From: Hahella sp. HNIBRBA332 | GTDB lineage: Bacteria; Pseudomonadota; Gammaproteobacteria; Pseudomonadales; Oleiphilaceae | DNA: 64,000 bases | Assembly: GCF_030719035.1 (NCBI RefSeq) | Contig: NZ_CP132203.1 | Coordinates: 3,410,001 to 3,474,000, forward strand | Reading direction: 5' to 3' | Shown: positions 8,083-16,885 of the stretch, piece by piece | How positions within the stretch are numbered: position 1 is the stretch's first letter | How the letters are laid out: each line of letters opens with the position of its first letter | Made by a program: the position numbers and the translations under genes | Notes under the pieces: generated by a model | The model's input: the letters and a program-made list of their open reading frames with translations, nothing else | Told to the model about the DNA's origin: nothing | Databases searched by the model: none

Positions 8083-9357
8083 ATGAAACAAGAGACCATC
8101 GCCATTCACGGCGGCTTTGCCGGCGACCCTACCACGCATGCCGTCGCGGCGCCGATCTATCAGACCACCTCCTACTATTTCGACAACACTCAGCATGGCG
8201 CTGATTTGTTCGACCTGAAAGTGGAAGGAAACATATACAGCCGCATCATGAACCCGACCAACGCCATATTGGAGCAACGTATGGCGCAACTGGAAGGCGG
8301 CATTGGCGCCTTGGCGATGGCCTCAGGCATGGCGGCGATCACCGCCACAATTCAAACGCTGACCCGCGCTGGCGACAATATTATCAGCGTCAATCAGCTC
8401 TATGGCGGCACTTACAACCTGTTCGCTCACACGCTGCCGCAATCCGGCGTCACTGCGCGCATGTTTAACAGCGACGACCCTGCCTCCATGGAAGCGTTGA
8501 TCGATGCAAACACCAAAGCGGTTTTTTGCGAATCCATCGGCAATCCCGCCGGAAACGTGGCGGATCTTGAAGCACTCGCCGCAATCGCCCACAAACACGG
8601 CATACCGGTGATTGTCGATAACACTGTCGCCACTCCCGTGTTGTGCCGTCCATTCGATTTCGGCGCCGATATCGTGGTGCACTCATTAACCAAATATATC
8701 GGCGGCCATGGCACCACCATTGGCGGCGTGATCATTGATTCAGGCCGTTTCCCCTGGAAAGACAATCCCCGCTTTCCCCAGCTCAACGAGCCTGATCCGT
8801 CCTACCACGGCGTGGTGTATACCGAAGCCCTGGGCGACGCCGCCTTTATCGGTCGCGCGCGGGTGGCGCCGTTGCGCAATATGGGCGCAGCCCTGTCGCC
8901 ATTCAACACGTTCCTGATTCTGCAAGGCGTCGAAACCCTGTCGTTGCGGATGGAGAGACACGTGGAAAACGCCATGGCGGTATGCCAGTTTCTGGCTTCC
9001 CACCCCAGCGTCAGCTGGGTGAAATACCCCGGCCTGGAGAGCAGCCCGTATTACGAGCTGGCGCAGAAGTACATGGGTGGTAAACCTTCCTCCGTACTGA
9101 GTTTCGGCATCAAAGGCGGCAAAGAAGCAGGCGGCCGTTTTATCGACGCCTTGCAGATGGTCAAGCGACTGGTGAATATCGGCGACGCCAAGACCCTCGC
9201 CTGCCACCCCGCCACCACCACGCACCGGCAGTTGGATGAAAAAGAGCAAGCCGCCGCCGGCGTTTCTCCAGATATGGTGCGCCTGTCCATCGGCATCGAG
9301 CACAAGGACGACATCATCAAGGACCTGGAGCAGGCATTGGCGCAGGCGACGTTGTAA
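8083..9357 (+). CDS. metY: O-acetylhomoserine sulfhydrylase
   Basis: A 424-residue PLP enzyme of the Cys/Met metabolism class. It makes homocysteine from O-acetylhomoserine and sulfide, the direct sulfhydrylation route to methionine. Visible landmarks are the start KQETIAIHGGF, 'NPTNAILEQRMAQLEGG', and the PLP lysine in VHSLTKYIGGHGTTIGG. The late insert 'DPSYHGVVYTEALGDAAFI' distinguishes this subfamily from cystathionine gamma-synthase. The end 'SIGIEHKDDIIKDLEQAL' is conserved. I choose ATG at 8083, with GGAGAG just ahead, rather than the in-frame ATG at 8023. No SAM riboswitch is evident upstream. Confidence 0.9.
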   Translation: MKQETIAIHGGFAGDPTTHAVAAPIYQTTSYYFDNTQHGADLFDLKVEGNIYSRIMNPTNAILEQRMAQLEGGIGALAMASGMAAITATIQTLTRAGDNIISVNQLYGGTYNLFAHTLPQSGVTARMFNSDDPASMEALIDANTKAVFCESIGNPAGNVADLEALAAIAHKHGIPVIVDNTVATPVLCRPFDFGADIVVHSLTKYIGGHGTTIGGVIIDSGRFPWKDNPRFPQLNEPDPSYHGVVYTEALGDAAFIGRARVAPLRNMGAALSPFNTFLILQGVETLSLRMERHVENAMAVCQFLASHPSVSWVKYPGLESSPYYELAQKYMGGKPSSVLSFGIKGGKEAGGRFIDALQMVKRLVNIGDAKTLACHPATTTHRQLDEKEQAAAGVSPDMVRLSIGIEHKDDIIKDLEQALAQATL

Positions 9358-9411
9358 CAGCTGCAATAACAAGACGTTATTTGTATCAGCAGGATGATGA
9401 TTAATGTAGCG

Positions 9412-9433
9412 CGCCGCCGGTTATCCCGCGGCG
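9412..9433. terminator. Hairpin between convergent metY and norD
   Basis: CGCCGC pairs with GCGGCG around a 10-base loop, in the short gap between two converging genes. A TTCT run follows on the + side. It could serve as a terminator for metY; efficiency is unclear. Confidence 0.4.
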
Positions 9434-9454
9434 TTCTACTCCTCTTTCAATGAA

Positions 9455-11299
9455 TCACTTCCCTTCCATCAACGTTGCGTACAGTAGCGGCAGCTCCCGC
9501 GGCAGACGCTCAATATTGTTGATCAGCGCATAGCCTTTGTCGCCAAACAGGTACGGCAGGTATTCCTCCGCCTCTTTATCCACCGTAATACAGAATGGAA
9601 TCAGCCCTTCTCTTCTCGCTTCCATCACCGCCTGACGGGTGTCCTCCAGCCCATAGCGGCCTTCATAAAGGTCAAGGTCGTTGGGTTTGCCATCAGTGAG
9701 AATCAGCAACAACCTTCGCGACGCTTTCTGATCTCGCAGGATCTTCGTGGACTGACGCAGTGCGGCGCCAATGCGGGTATAAAACCCTGGCCGCAGGGCG
9801 ACTATCCGCCCCCGCACCGCATCCGTGTAGGGCTCTGCAAAGTTTTTAATGACGTGAAAGCGAACATGCTGGCGTTTGCAGGAAGAAAAGCCGTACAGAG
9901 CAAAGCGATCGCCAACGGCGTCCAGGGCTTCGGAAAACAGCATCAACGCATCGCTGATGACGTCAATCACACGCCTATCGTTATCCACATAAGCGTCCGT
10001 GGACATGGACAGATCCGCCAGCAACAGACAGTCCAGATCCCGCAATCGTCCGTTAAAACTCTTGAACATGGGCTGTTCGACGGCGCCGCCGGCGATTCTG
10101 TCAGCGCAGAACTCGTTCCAGCGCTCCATTTCGATCTCTTCGCCATCCGCCTGATTGCGACGCCAAACGCGCATGGGGCGCATCATCTCGAAGCGAGCGC
10201 GCACCTCTCGCACCACTCTGCGCAGGCGCGACGGCGGCGCGCAGGGCGGCGCGCGATGATCCAACATCGGCTGTAGCAGACAATGATCTGGAAGCAGTCG
10301 TCGGCTGCGGTAGTCCCATTCAGGCAGATGCAAACCTGGCCCCAATGGCGTGTCGTCTTCGCTGGCGGAAGGTAGATCCAGATTCAGCTTGATGCGCTGA
10401 CCACCGCCGAACTCCTGGGTGGACAAACTGAGATGGTCCAAATCTTCAGCAACGCGCGCCGCATCCTCGTCGGGGCTATCGTCCGCGGTGCGATCCAGCT
10501 TCAGGTATTCAGACCAGCTGAACAGATTCTCCAGACGAAACACCAATAATCCTTTATCGCCGTCGTGATCCTGCACATATTCTCCCCGCGCCTTTTTCTC
10601 TACTTTCTCTTCTGGCGCAGCCGGTGGCCGCCGCATCTGCGCGCCCGACGCCGCATCTCGCCGCACCGACATCTCAGAAGTCCGCAAGGAGGGATACAAC
10701 CAGAACGGGGGCGGCTGCACGCCATCTATATCCGTATCCTGGATCAAGGCGGTTTCGGGAGATAGCATTGCAGCGCGCAAACGAACCTCCTTGTCCTGCA
10801 GCGTCGGCGGCAGGCTCTCAAGTGTCCCGCGTAAGGGAATGTAGGCTGACACCATGGCGTCATACCGCGCGCGCACCGCCGGATAAGCAGCGCGCAGAGC
10901 GGCGTATCGAAGGCAGGCGTTTTGCGCCCACCCGGAAACGCCCGGAAGCGACTGCGCCGCCACCGCCGCCAACATCCTGTAGATTTCCCGATTCAGCTCA
11001 GCCTTGGGAAACAGGGCGACCTCCTCCGGCAGCGCCAGCACTTCTTCATCGAGATAAGCCAGCGCCAGACGTCGATGACTGCCCGCCACGCGACGCCAGA
11101 ATGAGCGCGGCAATGTCACGGGGCGCTCGGCGGCGGCCTCGATGCGCACCGCGCGCTCGCCGCCGAGGGCGCGGTACAGAACGCCGACCTCCTTACGCAT
11201 CTGGGTCAAGGTCACCGCCGCCTCCTGAAAGCGGTCGTCCGCATAACGGGTTACCGCCCGATGCCAAAGGCCTCCCACCCACTCTTCCACTTCGAACAT
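9455..11299 (-). CDS. norD: Nitric oxide reductase activation protein NorD
   Basis: A 614-residue protein with a C-terminal von Willebrand factor A domain. The MIDAS-type metal motif is visible in LLADLSMSTDAYV (DxSxS), followed by 'LLILTDGKPNDLDLYEGRYGLEDTR'. With the AAA+ ATPase NorQ it is needed to mature NorCB, probably for insertion of the non-heme iron. The N-terminal half is Arg/Ala-rich and variable, as in relatives. The gene ends the norQ-orf-norC-norB-norD operon and starts 11 bases beyond the norB stop. Confidence 0.9.
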   Translation of the reverse strand: MFEVEEWVGGLWHRAVTRYADDRFQEAAVTLTQMRKEVGVLYRALGGERAVRIEAAAERPVTLPRSFWRRVAGSHRRLALAYLDEEVLALPEEVALFPKAELNREIYRMLAAVAAQSLPGVSGWAQNACLRYAALRAAYPAVRARYDAMVSAYIPLRGTLESLPPTLQDKEVRLRAAMLSPETALIQDTDIDGVQPPPFWLYPSLRTSEMSVRRDAASGAQMRRPPAAPEEKVEKKARGEYVQDHDGDKGLLVFRLENLFSWSEYLKLDRTADDSPDEDAARVAEDLDHLSLSTQEFGGGQRIKLNLDLPSASEDDTPLGPGLHLPEWDYRSRRLLPDHCLLQPMLDHRAPPCAPPSRLRRVVREVRARFEMMRPMRVWRRNQADGEEIEMERWNEFCADRIAGGAVEQPMFKSFNGRLRDLDCLLLADLSMSTDAYVDNDRRVIDVISDALMLFSEALDAVGDRFALYGFSSCKRQHVRFHVIKNFAEPYTDAVRGRIVALRPGFYTRIGAALRQSTKILRDQKASRRLLLILTDGKPNDLDLYEGRYGLEDTRQAVMEARREGLIPFCITVDKEAEEYLPYLFGDKGYALINNIERLPRELPLLYATLMEGK

Positions 11300-11309
11300 A
11301 GCGACTGGC

Positions 11310-12695
11310 TCAGGTGGATTGGGCTTGCGGACCTTTTACAAAGAAGCTGGCGAAGTAGCAGACCAGCCCCACCAGGAACACCAGCCCCGCGCCTTCCCGC
11401 AACCAGTAGAAAACGGCGATTTTTTCCTGGGTCACCATAAACGGCAGCGCTCCCGCCGCCTCAGGAATACGCTGCAGCCATACTTGCAGAATGCCGGCGC
11501 CAGTCAAAAACAGCGTAATAAACACCATCGCGACGGTCATCAACCAGAACCCCCACATTTCCACGACCTGTGAGCGATTGCTGTTGCCCTCCGTGCGTCC
11601 GCTCAATATCGGCATTGCATAAGAAATAATGGTCAGCACGATCATCGCGTAAGCCCCATAAAACGCCATATGGCCATGGGCGGCGGTAATCTGGGAGCCA
11701 TGAGTGTAATAATTGACTGGCGCCAGCGTATGCAAGAAGCCCCAGACGCCCGCCCCCAGAAACGCCATCACCGCTGTTCCCATCGCCCAAAGGGTGGCGG
11801 CTTTGTTGGGATGCGCCCGACGTCGACGATTGACCATATTGAAGGCGAAAATGGTCATGGCGAAGAACGGCAATGGCTCCAGTGCGGAGAAAACGCCGCC
11901 CAGCCAGTGCCAATAGGGTTCCGGTCCAATCCAGTAGTAATGATGGCCAGTGCCGATAATGCCAGTGATCAGCGCCATGCCGATAATCACGTATAACCAT
12001 TTTTCGATCACCTCTCGATCCACGCCGGTCACCCGGATCAGTACAAAAGCGAGAATCGAGCCCATGATCAGTTCCCAAACGCCTTCCACCCAGAGGTGCA
12101 CCACCCACCACCAGAAATATTTGTCCAGGGCCAGATTGCTGGGATTGTAGAAGGAGAACAGAAACATCACCGCCAGCCCCACCAGCCCGGTCATCAACAC
12201 CACATTGATCGCCGTTTTGCGGCCTTTGAGCAGGGTCATGCCCACGTTATACAGAAAGCCGAGGCACACGATCACAATGCCCACTTTGGTCAGCGTGGGC
12301 TGTTCCAGAAACTCCCGCCCCATGGTAGGAAAGAACTTGTTGCCGGTGATCTCCGCCAGCTTGGCGTATGGGACCATGAGATAGCCCAGAATCGTCAGCA
12401 CGCCGGCCGTGGCGAAGACCCAGAATAAGATCAACGCCAGTTTGGGACTGTACAACTCAGTTTCGCACTCTTCCGGGACCAGAAAATAGGTCGCGCCCAT
12501 AAACCCGAACAACAGCCACACAATGAGCAGATTGGTATGCACCATGCGGGCGACGTTGAAAGGAATCTCGGGAAATAAAAAGTCCCCGATCACATATTGC
12601 AGGCCCAGGATCAATCCAAACAGGATCTGCCCGGCGAACAGGATCAGGGCGAAAATAAAGTAGGGTTTGGCTACCGCCTGTGACTGGTATTTCAT
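11310..12695 (-). CDS. norB: Nitric oxide reductase large subunit NorB
   Basis: The catalytic subunit of cytochrome c-dependent nitric oxide reductase (2 NO to N2O), 461 residues with about twelve membrane helices. It belongs to the heme-copper oxidase superfamily but has iron in place of copper. Histidine-bearing helices are visible, including MVHTNLLIVWLLFG, 'VVHLWVEGVWELIMGSILAFVLI', 'GTGHHYYWIG' and 'HGHMAFYGAYAMIVL'. I choose ATG at 12695, preceded by GGAGAAA, over the frame's earlier start. The gene follows norC closely in the same operon. Confidence 0.95.
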   Translation of the reverse strand: MKYQSQAVAKPYFIFALILFAGQILFGLILGLQYVIGDFLFPEIPFNVARMVHTNLLIVWLLFGFMGATYFLVPEECETELYSPKLALILFWVFATAGVLTILGYLMVPYAKLAEITGNKFFPTMGREFLEQPTLTKVGIVIVCLGFLYNVGMTLLKGRKTAINVVLMTGLVGLAVMFLFSFYNPSNLALDKYFWWWVVHLWVEGVWELIMGSILAFVLIRVTGVDREVIEKWLYVIIGMALITGIIGTGHHYYWIGPEPYWHWLGGVFSALEPLPFFAMTIFAFNMVNRRRRAHPNKAATLWAMGTAVMAFLGAGVWGFLHTLAPVNYYTHGSQITAAHGHMAFYGAYAMIVLTIISYAMPILSGRTEGNSNRSQVVEMWGFWLMTVAMVFITLFLTGAGILQVWLQRIPEAAGALPFMVTQEKIAVFYWLREGAGLVFLVGLVCYFASFFVKGPQAQST

Positions 12696-12719
12696 GCCTT
12701 TTTCTCCGTGCTGTCCCAC

Positions 12720-13160
12720 TTAGCCTTCAATATTGGGCGGCCAATTGTTGTCATCGATTTTGGAGGTCCATTTGAGGAACTCCGCCAGATCCTCCACCTG
12801 CTCGTCACTCAGGTTGAATTGCGGCATTTTGCGACGCCCGGGAACATCCAGCGGCTGCGCCGCCATCCAGGCTTTCAGAAACGCAGTGAAGGCCTGTTCG
12901 CCGCCGCGGCGATCGAACACGTTGGCCAGCTCCGGCGCAAAATACGCGCCCTCGCCCATCAACGTATGGCATCCAATACAGTTATTTTCTTCCCAAATTT
13001 CCTTCCCTCTGGCCACCGCCTCAGTCAGCTGATCCCGATGATCACGCTGCGGTAGGGCCTGGGTGGTTTGATAGGTCAATGCGAGAAACAGCAGAATAAA
13101 AAACAGACTGCCGCCGTAGTAAATATTACGGGCGGCGCTCTTACTGAATTTTTCCGGCAT
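12720..13160 (-). CDS. norC: Nitric oxide reductase cytochrome c subunit NorC
   Basis: A 146-residue membrane-anchored monoheme cytochrome c that passes electrons to NorB. One N-terminal anchor helix (IYYGGSLFFILLFLALTYQ) is followed by a periplasmic domain. That domain has the heme motif CIGCH in 'ENNCIGCHTLMGEGAYFAPELANV' and a likely axial Met in 'GRRKMPQFNLSDEQ'. The start ATG at 13160 has GGGAGC ahead of it. It sits directly upstream of norB. Confidence 0.95.
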   Translation of the reverse strand: MPEKFSKSAARNIYYGGSLFFILLFLALTYQTTQALPQRDHRDQLTEAVARGKEIWEENNCIGCHTLMGEGAYFAPELANVFDRRGGEQAFTAFLKAWMAAQPLDVPGRRKMPQFNLSDEQVEDLAEFLKWTSKIDDNNWPPNIEG

Positions 13161-13256
13161 GGCTTGCTCCCTGACAAGGTTGATGATGAGGCTGAAGCCC
13201 GGTGCGCCGGACTTCGAGGTAAACTTGGCTGTGTTACGGCGACAATGGAAAGCGCT

Positions 13257-13622
13257 TCACTCTCGCCCCCGAACAAACAGCGGACGACCGGCGTTTTCGC
13301 GGGTCAGCGCATACACGCCCCAGATTACGCAGGCGCCGTGCGTCGCCACCCAATACACAATGACCAAAGTGACGGTGATCGGCCCCCTGTCGCTCAACCA
13401 CAAAACGACCAGCGGAATGACCACCAGCAGAGCGCCATTGATAAGCCCGCCAACCAGTGCAGTCATCTGCGCCGCCAACAACGCCGCAGGCGCGCTCCGA
13501 CGACGACTGCGCCAGTACCAGCCGAACAGAATCAAAAACGATGCTCCCGGCAGCGCCAGCAGGTTCACCAGGTACAAAATATGCGGCCATAAATAAGCTC
13601 GCTGCGACATGGGATCATCCAT
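13257..13622 (-). CDS. Small membrane protein inside the nor operon
   Basis: A 121-residue protein with about three membrane helices (roughly residues 10-35, 45-78 and 82-106) and a basic loop RSRRRSAP between the first two. It lies between norQ (13 bases away) and norC. It does not look like NorE (a subunit III homologue with five helices) or the two-helix NorF, and I cannot assign a family. Its position suggests a role in assembly or stability of the reductase. An alternative start at 13610 (MSQRAYL) is possible. Confidence 0.7.
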   Translation of the reverse strand: MDDPMSQRAYLWPHILYLVNLLALPGASFLILFGWYWRSRRRSAPAALLAAQMTALVGGLINGALLVVIPLVVLWLSDRGPITVTLVIVYWVATHGACVIWGVYALTRENAGRPLFVRGRE

Positions 13623-13634
13623 CAGAAATCCCGG

Positions 13635-14429
13635 TCAGTCCCTGCCGAAGTGAATATCGACCACCTGAAGCAAGGCGCGAAGCGTCTCTGCATCGTCGGT
13701 CAACGGCTCCACCAGGCAGGCCCGGCAGGCGTGCGCAGGATCCACGCCGCTGGCCATCAAACGCGCGGCGTAAATCAGTAAACGGGTGGACGCCGCTTCT
13801 TCCAGATCATGTTGCTCCAGACGCCGCAAAGCCGCTCCCACATCAACAATGCGCCGCGCCAACGGGGAACTGACGCCGCCCTCTTTTTCCACGATCAGGG
13901 CTTCCAGTTCCGGCGCGGGGTAGCTCAGGCTGACGCCGACAAAACGCTGCCGGGTGCTGGGCTTCATCCCTTTGAGTGCGTTCTGATAGCCGGGGTTGTA
14001 GGAGACCACCAGCATGAAGCCCGGCGCGGCCTGCAACTGTTCGCCAGTGCGGTCGATGGGCAGGATGCGGCGATCATCGGCCAGTGGATGCAATACCACA
14101 GTGGTGTCCTTACGCGCCTCCACCACTTCGTCCAGATAACACAACCCGCCTTCCCGCACCGCCCGGGTCAAAGGGCCGTCCTGCCAAAAGGCCCCGTCTC
14201 CGCCGATCAAATGGCGCCCCACCAGGTCCGAAGCGGTCAGGTCGTCGTGACAGGCGACGGTGTATAGACGCCGGCTCAATCGATGGGCCATGTGCTGCAC
14301 AAAGCGGGTTTTGCCACATCCGGTCGGTCCCTTGATCAGCACTGGCAAACCGTGACTGTAGGCTTTTTCAAACAGCTCGATTTCACCGCCTTGGGGAAGG
14401 TAGAAAGGGGCGTCCTGAGGTGCGTTCAT
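13635..14429 (-). CDS. norQ: AAA+ ATPase NorQ, nitric oxide reductase maturation
   Basis: A 264-residue MoxR/CbbQ-type AAA+ protein. Walker A GPTGCGKT lies at about residues 34-41 and Walker B is in LCYLDEVVEA. The 'MLVVSYNPGYQ' sensor region and a C-terminal helical lid follow. With NorD it remodels the NorCB complex to allow cofactor insertion. It is the first gene of the leftward operon, so its promoter must lie in the region shared with the c553 gene, where the FNR/DNR-type box at 14543-14556 is found. Confidence 0.92.
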   Translation of the reverse strand: MNAPQDAPFYLPQGGEIELFEKAYSHGLPVLIKGPTGCGKTRFVQHMAHRLSRRLYTVACHDDLTASDLVGRHLIGGDGAFWQDGPLTRAVREGGLCYLDEVVEARKDTTVVLHPLADDRRILPIDRTGEQLQAAPGFMLVVSYNPGYQNALKGMKPSTRQRFVGVSLSYPAPELEALIVEKEGGVSSPLARRIVDVGAALRRLEQHDLEEAASTRLLIYAARLMASGVDPAHACRACLVEPLTDDAETLRALLQVVDIHFGRD

Positions 14430-14542
14430 AGGTTGACGATCCTGTGCTTGGTCCTGTCCGATCTCTGTTTTTTACCCTACCCGAAACCGGTTTTCGCTCA
14501 TGTACCCACGATGGGGTATTTGCCCTTGCCGCTCGCAAAACA

Positions 14543-14556
14543 TTGATCCTCATCAA
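14543..14556. promoter_or_regulatory. FNR/ANR/DNR-type binding site
   Basis: TTGATCCTCATCAA is a perfect two-fold TTGAT-N4-ATCAA box. It lies 74 bases ahead of the c553 start and 114 bases from the norQ start on the other strand. CRP/FNR-family regulators sensing low oxygen or NO bind such sites, and Pseudomonas DNR controls nir and nor genes this way. One site could serve both directions. Confidence 0.8.
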
Positions 14557-14629
14557 CTTTGCCCGGCCGCCGCTGACCTACTCTCGTTGCGCTCAAGGAA
14601 ATTCACCCAGCAGCAAAAAGGGGACAGCC

Positions 14630-14938
14630 ATGGGAAAATTCAAACCTGCAACGTTAGTGTGTTTAGTCGCCGCCTTCCTGTCAGGAAACGCTCTCGCCGG
14701 AGATGCAACGGCAGGTAAGGCGAAGGCCGCCACCTGCGCCGGTTGCCACGGTGCGGAAGGAGTCAGCGGCAACGGCTTATGGCCGAATCTGGCCGGACAG
14801 AAAGAGGGATATCTGGTCAAGCAAATGAAGGATTTTCGCGACGGCAAACGCAACGACCCGATGATGTCCAGCATGGCCAAGCCATTGTCGGACGACGACA
14901 TCGCCAACCTCGCCGCCTACTACAGCCAACTCAAATAG
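14630..14938 (+). CDS. Periplasmic cytochrome c553-type protein
   Basis: A 102-residue class I cytochrome c with a signal peptide ending at ALA-GDATAG. The heme motif CAGCH is at about residues 36-40, with 'LWPNLAGQKEGYLVKQMKDFRDGKR' and a Met-rich 'PMMSSMAKPL' supplying the distal ligand. ATG at 14630 follows AAAGGGGACA. It lies just before nirS, where Pseudomonas has the electron donor nirM on the other side. I infer that it donates electrons to NirS or NorC. A hairpin with a short T run separates it from nirS. Confidence 0.88.
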   Translation: MGKFKPATLVCLVAAFLSGNALAGDATAGKAKAATCAGCHGAEGVSGNGLWPNLAGQKEGYLVKQMKDFRDGKRNDPMMSSMAKPLSDDDIANLAAYYSQLK

Positions 14939-14991
14939 GAGTCTTCACCACCTGAATCTTCGTTAAAAAAGCGCCGTAGTTTCGCAAGGCG

Positions 14992-15012
14992 CGTCCGGGA
15001 TCGGACGGTTTT
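14992..15012 (+). terminator. Hairpin between c553 gene and nirS
   Basis: CGTCCG-GGAT-CGGACG is followed by GTTTTG. It resembles a weak Rho-independent terminator or attenuator and could give the cytochrome gene more transcripts than the nir genes. No second FNR box is visible ahead of nirS, so partial read-through is plausible. Confidence 0.5.
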
Positions 15013-15062
15013 GCGTCAGTAAAGAATCGAAATAGCAAGACTCTGATGAGAAGGACAGTGCT

Positions 15063-16829
15063 ATGCATACAGACAGCGCTCCAAAACGCAGCCAACGCTC
15101 GCCGTCCAGGCCATTGCGCCTGCGTTACTCCACCCTTTCCCTCGCCCTGGTCGCCGGCTTATCGAGCCATGCCTGGGCGGACACTAAAAGCGACCTTGTT
15201 AATTCCCCTCCCGGACAATACGAAAGCGCCCCCACGGCGATGACCGGGGAAGGCCTGCGCATTGTGCGTTCTCCCGGCGCCCCAGACCTCACGGAAGAAG
15301 AGTTCCAGAAAGCGACGCGCATTTACTTCGAGCGCTGCGCCGGTTGCCACGGCGTACTGCGTAAAGGCGCCACTGGCAAGCCTCTGACGCCGGACATTAC
15401 GCAGGCCAAAGGATTGGACTATCTGGAAGCCTTCATCAACTATGGCTCCCCCGCCGGCATGCCGAACTGGGGAACTTCCGGCGACTTCACCGCCGATGAA
15501 GTCAAACTCATGGCGAAATTCGTGCAACATGAACCGCCACAGCCGCCGGAGTGGGGAATGGCGGAGATGAAGAACAGCTGGAAAGTCCTGATCAAGCCGG
15601 AAGATCGTCCCACCAAGCAGCTCAATGCGCTCAACCTGAAAAACCTGTTCTCCGTCACCCTGCGGGACGCCGGTCAGGTGGCGTTGATTGATGGCGACAG
15701 CAAAAACATCGTAACGATTATAAAAACCGGCTACGCCGTACACATTTCACGTTTGTCGTCCTCTGGACGCTACCTGTTCGTCATCGGACGCGACGCCAAG
15801 GTCAATATGATCGATCTATGGATGAAAACCCCGGCTACGGTGGCGGAAATCAAAGTCGGCCTGGAAGCGCGCTCCGTGGAGACGTCTAAATACAAAGGGT
15901 TTGAAGACACCTACGCGATCGCCGGCGCCTATTGGCCGCCGCAGTATGTGATCATGGACGGTGAAACCATGGAGCCGCTGAAAATCGTCTCCACTCGCGG
16001 CATGACGGTGGATACCCAGGAGTATCACCCCGAGCCGAGAGTCGCCGCCATTGTGGCGTCCCATGAAAAGCCCGAGTTCATCGTTAACGTCAAGGAAACC
16101 GGCAAAATCCTGCTGGTCAACTACGAAGACATCAACGCCCTGAAAGTCACCACTATTGATGCAGCGCGCTTCCTGCACGACGGCGGCTGGGACAGAACCC
16201 ATCGCTATTTCCTTACCGCCGCCAATCAGTCCAACAAAGTGGCGGTCATCGATTCCAAAGACGGCGCGTTGGAGGCGTTGATCGATGTCGGCGCCATTCC
16301 TCACCCTGGACGCGGCGCCAACTTCACGGACGCCAAATTCGGGCCGGTCTGGGCCACCAGCCACCTTGGCGACGGCAGCATCGCCGTGATCGGGACGGAC
16401 CCGGATAAGCATGGCGATTACGCCTGGAAACAGGTGCGCTCGCTGTCCGCCCAAGGCGGCGGATCGTTGTTCATCAAGACGCATCCAAACTCCAAACACC
16501 TGTACGTGGATACGCCCCTGAACCCGGACGCCAATATCAGCCAGTCGGTGGCGGTATTCGACCTCAGCGATATCGAGGCCAAATACAAGGTGCTGCCTAT
16601 CGCCCAATGGGCGGAGCTGGGCGATGGCCCCAAACGCGTGGTGCAGCCCGAGTTCAACGAAGCTGGCGATGAAGTCTGGTTCTCGGTATGGAACGGCAAG
16701 GAACAGGAATCCGCCATCGTCGTGGTGGACGACAAAACGCTCGCTCTGAAAACCGTCATCAAGGACCCGCGACTGGTGACGCCGACAGGCAAGTTCAACG
16801 TGTACAACACCCAACACGATATTTACTGA
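15063..16829 (+). CDS. nirS: Cytochrome cd1 nitrite reductase NirS
   Basis: A 588-residue periplasmic enzyme reducing nitrite to nitric oxide. A signal peptide ends near SSHAWA. The cytochrome c domain has heme motif CAGCH in 'ERCAGCHGVLRKGATGK'. The eight-bladed d1 propeller follows, with landmarks 'YAVHISRLSSSGRYLFVIGRD' (d1 axial His), 'EYHPEPRVAAIVASHEKPEFI' and 'PHPGRGANF', which carry the active-site histidines. All catalytic landmarks are present. The start at 15063 has GAGAAGGA upstream. It leads the nir operon. Confidence 0.97.
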   Translation: MHTDSAPKRSQRSPSRPLRLRYSTLSLALVAGLSSHAWADTKSDLVNSPPGQYESAPTAMTGEGLRIVRSPGAPDLTEEEFQKATRIYFERCAGCHGVLRKGATGKPLTPDITQAKGLDYLEAFINYGSPAGMPNWGTSGDFTADEVKLMAKFVQHEPPQPPEWGMAEMKNSWKVLIKPEDRPTKQLNALNLKNLFSVTLRDAGQVALIDGDSKNIVTIIKTGYAVHISRLSSSGRYLFVIGRDAKVNMIDLWMKTPATVAEIKVGLEARSVETSKYKGFEDTYAIAGAYWPPQYVIMDGETMEPLKIVSTRGMTVDTQEYHPEPRVAAIVASHEKPEFIVNVKETGKILLVNYEDINALKVTTIDAARFLHDGGWDRTHRYFLTAANQSNKVAVIDSKDGALEALIDVGAIPHPGRGANFTDAKFGPVWATSHLGDGSIAVIGTDPDKHGDYAWKQVRSLSAQGGGSLFIKTHPNSKHLYVDTPLNPDANISQSVAVFDLSDIEAKYKVLPIAQWAELGDGPKRVVQPEFNEAGDEVWFSVWNGKEQESAIVVVDDKTLALKTVIKDPRLVTPTGKFNVYNTQHDIY

Positions 16830-16885
16830 TTCATGACCAGGAGAACGCGCTCGCGACGAGACCGCCTCGCGCGAGCGGCGTCGGG

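Noticed and set aside
8740..9372. 210-codon frame antisense to metY
   Set aside because: It is a shadow of the coding strand with no domain, start signal or promoter.
11461..12111. 216-codon frame inside norB on the same strand
   Set aside because: It is an alternative frame of a conserved membrane protein gene and has no family similarity.
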